Assembly (NCBI RefSeq): GCF_024699945.1
Contig: NZ_JAJOMY010000001.1
Span: 372,001-436,000 of the forward strand
Reading direction: 5' to 3'
From: Phenylobacterium sp. J426
GTDB lineage: Bacteria > Pseudomonadota > Alphaproteobacteria > Caulobacterales > Caulobacteraceae
Length of the DNA stretch: 64,000 nucleotides
Part shown: piece after piece, positions 18,373 to 26,973 of the stretch
Layout: every line of letters starts with the position of its first letter
Position numbering within the stretch: the stretch's first letter is position 1
Notes under the pieces: model-generated
Told to the model about the DNA's origin: nothing
Database searches by the model: none
The model's input: the letters and a program-made list of their open reading frames with translations, nothing else
Program-made: the position numbers and the translations under genes

Positions 18373-19161
18373 TCGCGGGCGGCCTGCCACGAGCCCCGCT
18401 CGCCGTAAGGCTTGAGCCCGCCCTTCAGCAGGCATTCCCAGACCTCTTCGGCCGTCTCGGCGTAATCGAACAGCTTCAGGTCGTCGGTCGAGATCATCCC
18501 GGCCTCGGCCAGGGCTTCCAGGTTCATGACCCGGCGCCAGTAAGCCTCGTCGAAGAGCACGATGGGGATCGGCGGGGCCTTGCTGGTCTGGCGGAGCGTC
18601 AGGATCTCGAACAGCTCGTCGAAGGTGCCGAAGCCGCCCGGGAAGACGACGAGCGCATTGGCCCGCATCGCCAGGTGCATCTTGCGCATGGCGAAGTAGT
18701 GGAAGCGGAAGGTCAGCGCCGGCGTCGAGAACGCGTTGGGCTCCTGCTCGTGCGGCAGGGTGATGTTGAGGCCGATCGACGGCGCGCCGACGTCGGCCGC
18801 GCCACGGTTGGCGGCCTCCATGATGCCTGGCCCGCCGCCGGTGCAGATGACGTTGTTGCGCTCCGTGCCGCCGTCCAGGTAGGCGCCGCCCCGTTGTGAC
18901 GCCAGCGCGCCGAAAGCCCGGGCGGCGGCGTACCAGCGCCGATGCGGCTCGGGCCCGTCCTCATGGATGCGGGCGCTGCCGAACACCACGATCGTGGACT
19001 TCACGCCCCAGGCCTTCATCGCCTCGTCGGCCTTGGCGAACTCGAGCAGGAAGCGGACCCCCCCGCATCGAGTCGCCGAGCAGGAAATCCTGGTCCAGCG
19101 CGGCCAGCCGATAGGTCGGCGAAGCGATCTGCGGGGCGTTTGAAGGGGTGTCGTCGGTCAT
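18357..19161 (-). CDS. LOG-family (TIGR00730-type) protein, frameshifted
   Basis: Start MTDDTPSNAPQIASPTYRLA at 19161; the reading then breaks in a run of seven C (19058-19064). Six would give SMRGVRFLLEFAKADEAMKAWG and join the rest. The remainder has FGSARI, the LOG motif PGGFGTFDEL and GGGPGIME. LOG proteins are phosphoribohydrolases acting on nucleoside monophosphates (cytokinin-type substrates in plants). Nothing nearby indicates its bacterial role. Confidence 0.85.
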
Positions 19162-19226
19162 CGCCGGAAAGTGTCAGGTCCGACGCGCGGCGTCGACGTT
19201 GGACTGGAGTTGTGCGTTGGTGGCCC

Positions 19227-19775
19227 ATGCGCGTGTTCCTGGACTTCGAGGCCTCTTCGCTGAAGGACGGCGGCTTTCCGGTGGAGGTCGCCTGGGTGTT
19301 CGAGGACGGACGCGCCGAGAGCCACCTGATCCGCCCGGCGGACGGCTGGACGACGTGGGACGCCGAGGCCGAGGCGATCCACGGTCTGGGCCGCGACCAG
19401 CTCGCGGAGGAAGGGGCCGACCACCGCGACGTCGCCGCGCGGATGATCGACCAGTTGAGCGGCCACGCGCTGTACGTCACCGCGCCCTCGTGGGACGGCC
19501 AGTGGCTGAGCCTGCTGCTGCGCGCCGCCGGCCTGCCGCGCCATGCGCTGCGACTGCGCGACGCCGACGAGGCGCATCGCGAAGCGGCGCTGAACATCCT
19601 GAAGGTCCTGGGTGCGAAGCACTCGGACGAAGATGCGGACGGGCTGATCGCCCAGGCGCGCGCCCATGTGCTGCCCGAGACGCCGGCGCATCGCGCCCTG
19701 GCCGACGCGGAGGCGGAGCGTCGGGTCTGCCTGGAAGTGCAGCGGCTGGCGCGGGAAGCCGTCAGAGGCGGCTGA
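19227..19775 (+). CDS. DEDD-type 3'-5' exonuclease-like protein
   Basis: 182 residues from ATG 19227. FLDFEASSL supplies the first D-x-E pair; AHRALADAEAE near the C-terminus supplies the conserved His/Asp of a DnaQ-like fold. YVTAPSWDGQWLSLLL lies where the second Asp motif is expected. Such short exonucleases act on RNA or DNA ends. The stop codon is seven bases from the tRNA-Leu fragment, so this appears to be the last chromosomal gene before the island. Confidence 0.75.
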   Translation: MRVFLDFEASSLKDGGFPVEVAWVFEDGRAESHLIRPADGWTTWDAEAEAIHGLGRDQLAEEGADHRDVAARMIDQLSGHALYVTAPSWDGQWLSLLLRAAGLPRHALRLRDADEAHREAALNILKVLGAKHSDEDADGLIAQARAHVLPETPAHRALADAEAERRVCLEVQRLAREAVRGG

Positions 19776-19782
19776 CGGCCGT

Positions 19783-19843
19783 TGGTGCGGGCGGTCGGGC
19801 TCGAACCGACACTCCTTGCGGAACCGGATTTTGAGTCCGGCGC
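19783..19843 (-). other. 3' fragment of tRNA-Leu(CAA), probable island attachment site (left end)
   Basis: Read on the minus strand: an anticodon arm with a perfect 5-base stem (19824-19840) and loop CTCAAAA, giving anticodon CAA; a variable arm; a T arm with the GTTCGA loop; a 3' acceptor strand CGCCCGC, discriminator A and CCA at 19783-19785. Upstream of the anticodon arm (19844 onward) there is no D arm and no matching 5' acceptor strand. A 3' tRNA fragment of this sort is the usual scar left by a tyrosine-recombinase-mediated insertion into a tRNA 3' end, and the polarity puts the island to the right. Confidence 0.72.
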
Positions 19844-20178
19844 ACCTGAACCATATATCTGATCTTCTTAGCATTTTCCACCCGTGGCCGTAAGCTGTGT
19901 AACGCAGTGTGCAAGTCCAGCCACCCCACAGGGTGAGCTGCCGTGGTCCTTGGGGGGCCGAAGGGGTACGTCAGCAGCAGAATCGCGGACAGCCAGAGCA
20001 AAGGGGGCGTCAGCTTCGCACCAACGCCGGCATGGTCGCAGCATTCCGGACGCGCCTATCACTGGGCCGCAGCAGCCCGGCGCTACCCGCGCCTCCACGT
20101 GGTACGCCTGGTTCAGTAGAGACTTGAACCTGCACCGCGGCAACTCCATGTTCCTGTTTTGGACCAGGGGGGCACCTC

Positions 20179-20430
20179 ATGGGAAATCGAGAAGCGTCCG
20201 GCAAAGCCGCGGCAAGCGCCGCCGGCAAAGTTCTGCGTGATCCAAAGGCGTCCGCCGCCGCGAAGAGCGCAGCGGCCTCCACCCTTACGCAGCGCGCCAG
20301 CCAGCTCGAGGAGACAAGCCGGGCCGCCGCGAGCGCCGCCGGCAAGGTGTTGAGCAATCCGAGCGCCTCAGCGGCACAGAAGCGGGCTGCGGCATCGGCT
20401 CTGACGCAGCGGCGCAATCGGGGCCGCTGA
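20179..20430 (+). CDS. Small Ala-rich repeat protein
   Basis: 83 residues with two related units of about 40 residues: AASAAGKVLRDPKASAAAKSA followed by STLTQR, and AASAAGKVLSNPSASAAQKRA followed by SALTQR. It has no signal peptide and many Ala, Ser and Lys residues. Proteins with this AGKVL-P-ASA-K pattern are short, widespread and uncharacterised. ATG 20179 is preceded by GGGGGGCACCTC. Confidence 0.65.
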   Translation: MGNREASGKAAASAAGKVLRDPKASAAAKSAAASTLTQRASQLEETSRAAASAAGKVLSNPSASAAQKRAAASALTQRRNRGR

Positions 20431-20525
20431 CCTCCGTCTGGCCATCGCCACGAAGTCGAGCGGCGACGCTCGTGCGAAGGCACCATCCAACGTCTGGCGA
20501 TCAGGACTCACGCTAAGGTCGAGGC

Positions 20526-21077
20526 ATGGAAGAAAAGCTCGTCGAGACCTTTATGGAAGCCCGCGTCGCCGAGACCGGACGCGATCGCGCCTATTGGCTC
20601 TCCAGAAGTTGGGTCGACCAGCACCGGCGCGGCGCGGTCGCCGCGGCGCCGATCGTAGTGTTGCCCTGGGAGGACGCCGAGGGCGACAAGATTCATTATC
20701 CGACCGCCGCGCCGGAGTTCGTGCAAATGCTGCGCGAGGCTTTCGGTCCCGACCTGACGATCGCCATCCCGACCCGTCCGGAGGACTACGCCGAGCTGGT
20801 GCTGCATTCGCGTGAATGGCGGCTCCCCAAGCTATTGATCGGCTTTGTCCTGGTCCCGCTGCTGGTCAATCTCCTCTCGGACAAAGTGGCAGAGCTCCTG
20901 CCCGGCTTCGAGGTGGGCGACACCATAGAGATGGATTTGATCGTCGAGGGAGAGAACCACCGGTGCTTGTCGGTGACCTACAAGGGACCTCCCGACGCCA
21001 TTCCTGAGGTCGTGCTCAAGCAGATCGAGCGATGCGGCCACTATCTGACCGAAGCAAAAGGGGCGGCACGCAAGTGA
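20526..21077 (+). CDS. Hypothetical protein with one membrane segment, first gene of an uncharacterised trio
   Basis: 183 residues. The N-terminal half is soluble (RDRAYWLSRSWVDQHRRG and APIVVLPWEDAEGDKIHYPT); a hydrophobic helix at about 100-118 (LPKLLIGFVLVPLLVNLL) precedes a C-terminal domain with CLSVTYKGPPDAIPEVV. No family recognised. The stop overlaps the GTG of the next gene (GTGA, 21074-21077), so the two are co-translated. Codon composition is a little less GC-rich than the chromosomal part. Confidence 0.65.
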   Translation: MEEKLVETFMEARVAETGRDRAYWLSRSWVDQHRRGAVAAAPIVVLPWEDAEGDKIHYPTAAPEFVQMLREAFGPDLTIAIPTRPEDYAELVLHSREWRLPKLLIGFVLVPLLVNLLSDKVAELLPGFEVGDTIEMDLIVEGENHRCLSVTYKGPPDAIPEVVLKQIERCGHYLTEAKGAARK

Positions 21078-21955
21078 CGGCCATCGACGAGATGGCCGAG
21101 AGTCTGACCGCGCGCGCGGCAGCGCCGCATGGGCTGGCATGGCAAGCGCTCGCCGATCAGGTCCTCGCGATGGAGATCGATGACGCGCCGACAGACGAGG
21201 CCAAGAACCGCCTGTGGTTTCTTCGCCAGTACGTCGCAATGGTAAGGGCCTATGTGGCGGCCTTCGAGGAAATGCGCGATCGGCGCTATTATCCCGCGTG
21301 GTGCCAACTGGAGCAGGTAGAGATCGGGCTAAAGGCGCTCCTTACCAACCGCTTCTACGATCCGTCGCGGTTCGACGTCCCTGGTCTCGTGAGCCGTATT
21401 GCCGCCTGGCAGGAGCTCTTTCCCTACGGGGTCTTTATCAGTCCGGGGATGCGGGTGCGGCGCGCGACCTGCTCAATCTGCGGCGCGGCGAACACCATCG
21501 ACATCCACTGCGGGCATCGACCGGGCCGTGTGTACGCTGGCCGCTTCTGCGCACGTCGATTGGAAGAGGTGGAGCTGCGGGAGGTCTCCGTCGTCCTCAA
21601 GCCAGTGCAAAAGTACTCGGTGCTGTTTGCCGACGTGGACAATCCCGATCGCTACACGCTCGTCGGCAGCGTCGTGGAGATGGTTGGCGAGCCTTTTGCG
21701 CATTGGCGCGCCCATTGGACTTTCGCGTACCATCCCCACAGGCTTTTCGCTCATGTTCCGCCCAGCGGCCCCTGTCCCTGCGGCGGCGGCGGGCTCTACG
21801 AGACCTGTTGCGCGCCCCGCCCCGGCGTCCGGCGGCCGCACCTTGATATTGAGCTAGAGCGTCCGCCGCCGGCTGACTGGCGCGGAGCTCGTTTGCACGG
21901 CTATTCCGAGGAGCAGCTGGCGCGCCTTGAGAACGCCGGGGCCTCCTTGCCGTGA
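21074..21955 (+). CDS. Hypothetical protein with SEC-C-type zinc motif
   Basis: 293 residues from GTG 21074. An N-terminal helical part is followed by a Cys/His cluster (RRATCSICGAANTIDIHCGH) that looks like a treble-clef zinc site, then a domain containing VQKYSVLFADVDNPDRYT. Near the C-terminus GPCPCGGGGLYETCCAP resembles a SEC-C metal-binding motif. SEC-C motifs occur as add-ons in many mobile-element proteins. Function unknown; translationally coupled to the gene upstream. Confidence 0.65.
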   Translation: MTAIDEMAESLTARAAAPHGLAWQALADQVLAMEIDDAPTDEAKNRLWFLRQYVAMVRAYVAAFEEMRDRRYYPAWCQLEQVEIGLKALLTNRFYDPSRFDVPGLVSRIAAWQELFPYGVFISPGMRVRRATCSICGAANTIDIHCGHRPGRVYAGRFCARRLEEVELREVSVVLKPVQKYSVLFADVDNPDRYTLVGSVVEMVGEPFAHWRAHWTFAYHPHRLFAHVPPSGPCPCGGGGLYETCCAPRPGVRRPHLDIELERPPPADWRGARLHGYSEEQLARLENAGASLP

Positions 21956-21973
21956 ACGGTCAGGTCTGAACGC

Positions 21974-22969
21974 ATGCTGCCGGACCTCACGCGCTATGAC
22001 CGCTGGAAGTTAATCACGGCCAAGAATGTCAGGCTGAAACGCCTATGGCCGTGGGGCCTTTCCATTCAGCGCATCTTGGCGCCCAAGGAGCGGGGGCCCG
22101 CGCCAGTGCGGCAGCTCGTTGTGGCTTCCGATTTCGGCGGCGAGCACAAGTCTGCGACCCACATCCTCTATGTCTACCTCGTCGTCGCCACGGGCCTCGA
22201 AGACTGGACGACGCGCATGGCCGCCCTTCGTCATGAGACGCTTGGCGACCGAACGATGGCCTATAAGAAGCTTGGCGACGGAGTGCGCCAGGCCGCCCTC
22301 CCGGCCTTCTTGAGCGCGGCTGCCGACCTCGATGGGCACCTCGTAGCCATCGCCGTGGACAAGCGCCAGAAATGGCTGTCGACCCAGCCTGGCATGGCCG
22401 ACGAGCTACGCCGGGTGTTCCAGCTGCAATGCTCCTGGAATCCGCGGGCCTTGGAGGCCCTCATGCGCAAGGCGCACTTCCTTGCGCTGCTGCTGTCCGT
22501 CTGGGCGCCTGCTGGAGCGCACGTGACCTGGCTTACGGATCAGGACGAATTTGTCGCCAACGATAAGCGGCATGACGACGCCCTGCTCGCCGCAGGTCGA
22601 TTGTCATCGATGTACCTCGATCAACCGATGGGCATCTTCGCCCTCAACACGACGGCTCAGGACTCCGCGCGTCGGCACTTCGAGGATTTGTGCAGCGTCG
22701 CCGACCTCATGGCCGGGCTGCTCTCCGACGCTCGCGCTGGTCTGCCCTCGGAGGCGAATTGGGCGGTCGAGGAGCGGCGGGTTGTGGGGCCCGATCTGCC
22801 GCTCAAGGCCCAAGTGCTGTTGGATTGGTTCGCTGATCGCGGCATGCGCCTGCGAAAGACCCTGATTTCGATCGATTACCTCGGAGCACAGTCGATGGTC
22901 CGCGAACTCTGGACCGAATCTGACTTGATCCCGGAGCCGCCTAAGGAGGGCCGCGCCCTGTCGGTCTAG
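21974..22969 (+). CDS. Hypothetical protein, possibly RNase H-like fold
   Basis: 331 residues, 18 bases after the previous gene. RQLVVASDFGGEHKSATHIL looks like a first beta strand carrying an acidic residue, followed by LDGHLVAIAVDKRQ. HVTWLTDQDEFVANDKRHDD carries several acidic residues in the middle. The layout recalls DUF3800-like RNase H-fold proteins, but similarity by eye is weak, so the family is only a suggestion. Third gene of a same-strand cluster beside the island boundary. Confidence 0.6.
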   Translation: MLPDLTRYDRWKLITAKNVRLKRLWPWGLSIQRILAPKERGPAPVRQLVVASDFGGEHKSATHILYVYLVVATGLEDWTTRMAALRHETLGDRTMAYKKLGDGVRQAALPAFLSAAADLDGHLVAIAVDKRQKWLSTQPGMADELRRVFQLQCSWNPRALEALMRKAHFLALLLSVWAPAGAHVTWLTDQDEFVANDKRHDDALLAAGRLSSMYLDQPMGIFALNTTAQDSARRHFEDLCSVADLMAGLLSDARAGLPSEANWAVEERRVVGPDLPLKAQVLLDWFADRGMRLRKTLISIDYLGAQSMVRELWTESDLIPEPPKEGRALSV

Positions 22970-23080
22970 CCCGAGCGCGCCTTGTGCGGCAGCCTGCCCA
23001 ACTCCGAAGCTCCCTCGCGCAAGCATGCGTAGGGTTCGCCTAGCCCTGAGCGACACGCTTGGAGGTCAGCTCACGAAGAA

Positions 23081-23124
23081 GAGGAAGAGCGAGAGGAAGA
23101 GGAAGAGCGAGAGGAAGAGGAAGA
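23081..23124 (+). repeat. 18-base purine-rich tandem repeat
   Basis: Two full copies of an 18-base unit starting GAGGAAGAGC, plus a partial third, all purine on the plus strand apart from one C per unit. It lies in the 294-base gap 22970-23263. A 66-codon reading (23025-23225) spans it and gives a Lys/Arg/Ser-Glu repeat, but nothing else supports it as a gene. Confidence 0.6.
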
Positions 23125-23263
23125 AAACGATGAAGATCATCATCGTGGGCGTGAACTTGGGACGATGCGGCCTAAGCGGGCTCGCAAGGTCAGACTTGCA
23201 TGGCCAGGACTGTTACGAAACCTAGGACTTTGCGAACATTATCCGAGGATTTATAACATCTCC

Positions 23264-23876
23264 ATGGAACCGAGAGGCCACCGTCAACGCGCCATCGAAG
23301 TCGCCCGCGCGCAAGGGATCGCCCGGGGATCGGACTTCGATGCAGCCGGCGTGCCGCGCATGTATCTCAAACGCCTCACCGAAGACGGCGTGCTGATGCA
23401 AGTGGGACGTGGACTCTATCGCCTGGCCGACTCCCCCCTCGGACGCGGCCTCCAGCCTGGCCGAGGCCGTGCGGATCCAGCCCCGCGGCGTGATCGGCCT
23501 GCTCTCGGCCCTGCAGTTCCACGACCTTACGACCCAGACGCCCCATGCGGTCTGGATGCTGCTCGGCCCCAAGGACTGGGCGCCCACCAGCGCGCCGGTG
23601 CAGATCCGGGTGATCCGCGCCAGCGGCCGCGCGCTCAGCGAGGGCGTCGAGCGCCACGAGATCGACCAGGTGCCGGTGCCGATCACCTCGCCCGCGAAGA
23701 CGGTCGTCGACTGCTTCAAGTACCGCAACAAGATCGGTCTCGATGTGGCCGTGGAGGCGCTGCGCGACCTCGTGCGGCGCGCCGATCGCAAGCCGCCCAT
23801 CGCCGAGCTCTGGCGCTTCGCCGAGATCGATCGCGTCCAGACCGTGATGCGCCCCTACCTCGAGGCGCTGACGTGA
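23264..23876 (+). CDS. AbiEi-type antitoxin, frameshifted
   Basis: About 203 residues. The N-terminal winged helix (IARGSDFDAAGVPRMYLKRLTEDG then VGRGLYRLADSP) matches AbiEi antitoxins. A run of six C (23433-23438) breaks the frame; five would continue into SDAASSLAEAVRIQPRGVIG. The C-terminal AbiEi domain contains LSALQFHDLTTQTPHAVWM and ITSPAKTVVDCFKYRNKIGL. The stop overlaps the GTG of the toxin gene. AbiEi represses its own promoter and neutralises AbiEii; an A/T-rich stretch with TATAAC lies just upstream at 23252-23258. Confidence 0.82.
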
Positions 23877-24781
23877 ACGACAAGCCCAAGGACATGGCCG
23901 TCTCCGCGCGCGCCCGCCTGACCAACCGGGCCCGCGAGCGCAAGGAGAACGCCCAGCTGCTGATGACCCGCTACGTCATCGAGCGGCTCCTGTGGCGCCT
24001 CAGCGTCTCGCCCTACCGGCAGCTCTTCGTGCTGAAGGGCGCCATGCTCTTCAGCCTCTGGGCGCCCACGCCCTACCGGGCCACCGGCGACCTGGACCTC
24101 CTGGGCTTCGGCAACAACGACCCCGACCAGGTCGCCGGCCTCTTCCGGGAAGTCATGGCCATCGCGGCGGACGACGGGATCGTCTTCAAGCCGGACACCG
24201 TGGTCGCGGCGGCCGCGCGCGCCGAGGACGAGTACGCCGGGGTTCGCCTCGACTTCCAGGCCGAGCTCGCGGGCGCGCGACTACCGATCCATGTGGACAT
24301 CGGCTTCGGCGACGCGATCACCCCGGGCGCCCAGGACATCGAGTATCCGTCCCTGCTCGACCTGCCGCCGCCGAAGCTTCGCGCCTACCCGCCGGAGACG
24401 GTGGTGGCCGAGAAGTTCCAGGCCATGACGGCGCTTGGCATGGTCAATTCGCGGATGAAGGACTTCTTCGATCTGTGGGCCATCGCCAACACCTTCGCCT
24501 TCGAAGGCACGGTTCTGGCCGACGCCATCGCCGCCACCTTCGCGCGCCGCGAGACGCCGCTGCCCACGGAGCCGCCCCTGGCGCTGACGGCGGCCTTCGC
24601 GGACGCCAAGCAGGCCCAGTGGACGGCGTTCCTGAAGCGGACCGAAATCTCGCTCGCGCCCGAGCCCTTTCCGGAGATTCAGGCCCAAATCGTTGAACTC
24701 GTGATGCCGCCGACGCTCAGCGCCTCCAAGGGTGAGCCGTTCGGGGCCCACTGGCCCGCCGGCGGCGGTTGGACAACGTGA
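23873..24781 (+). CDS. AbiEii-type nucleotidyltransferase toxin
   Basis: 302 residues from GTG 23873, overlapping the antitoxin stop by four bases. Key motifs are FVLKGAMLFSLW, TGDLDLLGFG (the G-D-x-D nucleotidyltransferase signature), IHVDIGFGDAI (third acidic residue) and the C-terminal PPETVVAEKFQAMTALG with NSRMKDFFDLW. These identify the AbiEii/DUF1814 family, whose studied members transfer nucleotides to tRNA ends and stop translation. Intact and apparently complete. Gene order fits a type IV, AbiE-like abortive infection locus. Confidence 0.9.
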   Translation: MNDKPKDMAVSARARLTNRARERKENAQLLMTRYVIERLLWRLSVSPYRQLFVLKGAMLFSLWAPTPYRATGDLDLLGFGNNDPDQVAGLFREVMAIAADDGIVFKPDTVVAAAARAEDEYAGVRLDFQAELAGARLPIHVDIGFGDAITPGAQDIEYPSLLDLPPPKLRAYPPETVVAEKFQAMTALGMVNSRMKDFFDLWAIANTFAFEGTVLADAIAATFARRETPLPTEPPLALTAAFADAKQAQWTAFLKRTEISLAPEPFPEIQAQIVELVMPPTLSASKGEPFGAHWPAGGGWTT

Positions 24782-24900
24782 AGTGCCGGCCGGCCGACCA
24801 GCGCAACGGTTGGTAAAGTATCGTTAGCCATAGTCGCCTGGCGCGCGAGCGCGCGGGGCTCCGCCGCAGGCGCTCCCCGACGCCGAGTAAGGACACCGCA

Positions 24901-25676
24901 TGGCGGAAACGCAGATCGAATGGACCGACGCCACCTGGAACCCAGTGGCTGGCTGCTCCATCATCACGGCCGGCTGCACCAACTGCTACGCCATGGAGAT
25001 GGCGCGCCGGCTCGAAGCCATGGGCGCCCCGAAGTACCAGGGCCTGACGCGTCGCAGTGGCGGCCGTACGATCTGGAACGGCGTGGTGCGGGAAGATGCG
25101 GCCGCGCTGGAGATTCCCTACACCTGGAAGAAGCCGCGTAAGATCTTCGTCAATTCAATGAGCGACCTCTTCCACGAGGCGGTCAGCGACGACTTCATCC
25201 TGTCGGTCTGGCGCGTGATGCGCGATACGCCGCACCACAACTACCAGATCCTCACGAAGCGGCCGGAGCGGATGGCGGAGGTCGTCGCGCGTCGCGTTCC
25301 CGATGTCTTGCCCAACGTCTGGCTCGGGACGAGCGTCGAGGACGCCCCGGCGCGGGGACGCATCGATCACCTTCGGCGCGCGCCGGCCGCCATCCGCTTC
25401 ATCTCGTTCGAGCCGCTGATCGGCGCGGTGGGCGAGCTCGATCTGACCGGAATCCACTGGGCGATTGTTGGCGGCGAAAGCGGCCGCGCGGCCCGTCCGA
25501 TCCGCGAGGCGTGGATTGACGAAATCTACGAACAGTGCGGCGACTATGGTACAGCTTTCTTCTTCAAGCAGTGGGGAACTTGGGGGAAGGACAACAAGCG
25601 GCGCTCGAAGAAGGCCAATGGCCGCGAGTACCGGGGGCGGACCTGGAACGAGATGCCGGTCACCGCGGACCTTTGA
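24901..25676 (+). CDS. DUF5131 (phage Gp37/Gp68-like) protein with CX6CX2C motif
   Basis: 258 residues. It starts ETQIEWTDATWNPVAGC and carries the three-cysteine motif C19-X6-C26-X2-C29 followed by Tyr. Other conserved blocks are FVNSMSDLFH, YQILTKRPERM, NVWLGTSVED, WAIVGGESG and FFFKQWG. The family (PF07505) resembles radical-SAM-like proteins, but its reaction is unknown. It is paired with TcmP 37 bases downstream, the gene arrangement for which TcmP was named. Confidence 0.88.
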
Positions 25677-25713
25677 GCGCATAGACGCGGCGCGGCGGCG
25701 CCGGGAGCGATAG

Positions 25714-26973
25714 GTGGTCACCAAGGCTTATGCGTGGGCGGACGGCGCGCCGCTCGACGATCACACCGAGCGGAAGCACAAGATCCTGCGGGAGTATTTC
25801 TTCCGTTACATCACGGTGCGCTGTCAGATCCCGCTGCAGACTAAGTTCCGGCTTGCGGTCGTGGACGGCTTCTCGGGCGCGGGGCGGTATCGGTGCGGCA
25901 GCCCCGGCTCCCCGATCATCTTCATCGAGGAGCTGCAGCGCGCGCTCGAGGCCGTGAACCTACAGCGCGCCGTGCAGGGGCTCGGTCCGGTCGAGATCGA
26001 GTGCCTGCTGATCTTCAACGACGCGAAGCGGGACGTCACCGAACTGCTTAAGGCGCACTGCGCGCCCGTCGTGGCCGCCGCCAAGGAGACCTGCCCGAAG
26101 CTGCACTTGCAGGTCGGCTACATGTCCGAGGATTTCGAGGCGGCCTATCCGGCCATCCGGGATCTCGTCGCCGAAGGCCGCTACCGAAACGTCCTGTTCA
26201 ACCTTGACCAGTGCGGTCATTCCGCCGTCGAGCGGGGAACGCTGGTCAACATCATGCGAGCCACGCCGTCGGCCGAGATCTTCTACACCTTCGCCATCGA
26301 GTCGCTGCTGGCCTTCCTGAGTCGGACCGATCCGGCGCTGCTGGAAACACAGGTGCGGCCGCTGGGGCTCTCCGCGGCGGACTTCCAGGGCTTCTCGGGG
26401 CCGGTCAGCAACCACGTCTGGTTGGGCGCGGCCGAACGGGTGGTTTTCGAGACGTTCAAGGGCTGTGCGCCGTTCGTGAGCCCGTTCTCGATCCACAATC
26501 CCGAGGGTTGGCGCTACTGGCTCGTTCACTTCGCCAACAACTACCGGGCGCGGCAGGTCTACAACGACGTGCTGCACGCCAATAGCAGCGAGCAGGCGCA
26601 TTTCGGCCGCTCCGGCCTGAACATGCTGGCGTACGACCCGGCGCGCGACGGCGCGCTCTATCTCTTCGACACCGGCGGCCGCGGCGGCGCCAGGACCGAA
26701 CTCCTGGCGGACATCCCACGCCTCGTGGCGGGTGCCGGCGACGTGATGAACGTCGGGGAGTTCTACGAGTCGATCTACAATGCGACCCCGGCGCATACCG
26801 ACGACATCCACGCGGCTATGATCGAGAGCGACGAGCTTGAGATCATCACACCCACCGGCGGCGAGCGGCGCAAGCCGAACACGATCACCATCGGCGACAC
26901 GCTGCGCCTGAAGAATCAGCGCACCTTCTTCCCCCTCTTCATCAAATCGGAAGGGCCGTCGGGCGACCACTGA
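25714..26973 (+). CDS. tcmP: Three-Cys-motif partner protein TcmP
   Basis: 419 residues from GTG 25714. Conserved blocks are DDHTERKHKILREYFFRYI, LAVVDGFSGAGRYRCGSPGSP, NVLFNLDQCGHSAVE and HFGRSGLNMLAYDP. DGFSGAGRY resembles a SAM-binding loop, and the family is sometimes described as methyltransferase-like, but activity is unproven. The partner is the DUF5131 protein immediately upstream. This pair is found in accessory regions and phage-like contexts, consistent with a nucleic-acid modification or defence role, which is inference. Confidence 0.85.
   Translation: MVTKAYAWADGAPLDDHTERKHKILREYFFRYITVRCQIPLQTKFRLAVVDGFSGAGRYRCGSPGSPIIFIEELQRALEAVNLQRAVQGLGPVEIECLLIFNDAKRDVTELLKAHCAPVVAAAKETCPKLHLQVGYMSEDFEAAYPAIRDLVAEGRYRNVLFNLDQCGHSAVERGTLVNIMRATPSAEIFYTFAIESLLAFLSRTDPALLETQVRPLGLSAADFQGFSGPVSNHVWLGAAERVVFETFKGCAPFVSPFSIHNPEGWRYWLVHFANNYRARQVYNDVLHANSSEQAHFGRSGLNMLAYDPARDGALYLFDTGGRGGARTELLADIPRLVAGAGDVMNVGEFYESIYNATPAHTDDIHAAMIESDELEIITPTGGERRKPNTITIGDTLRLKNQRTFFPLFIKSEGPSGDH

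Noticed and set aside
19783..19870. Complete tRNA-Leu gene
   Set aside because: No D arm or matching 5' acceptor strand is found upstream of the anticodon arm.
23081..23124. Purine repeat considered as a CRISPR array
   Set aside because: Copies are contiguous without spacers, and the unit is only 18 bases; no cas genes.
23025..23225. 66-codon reading over the repeat
   Set aside because: Its composition comes from the repeat, and nothing supports translation.
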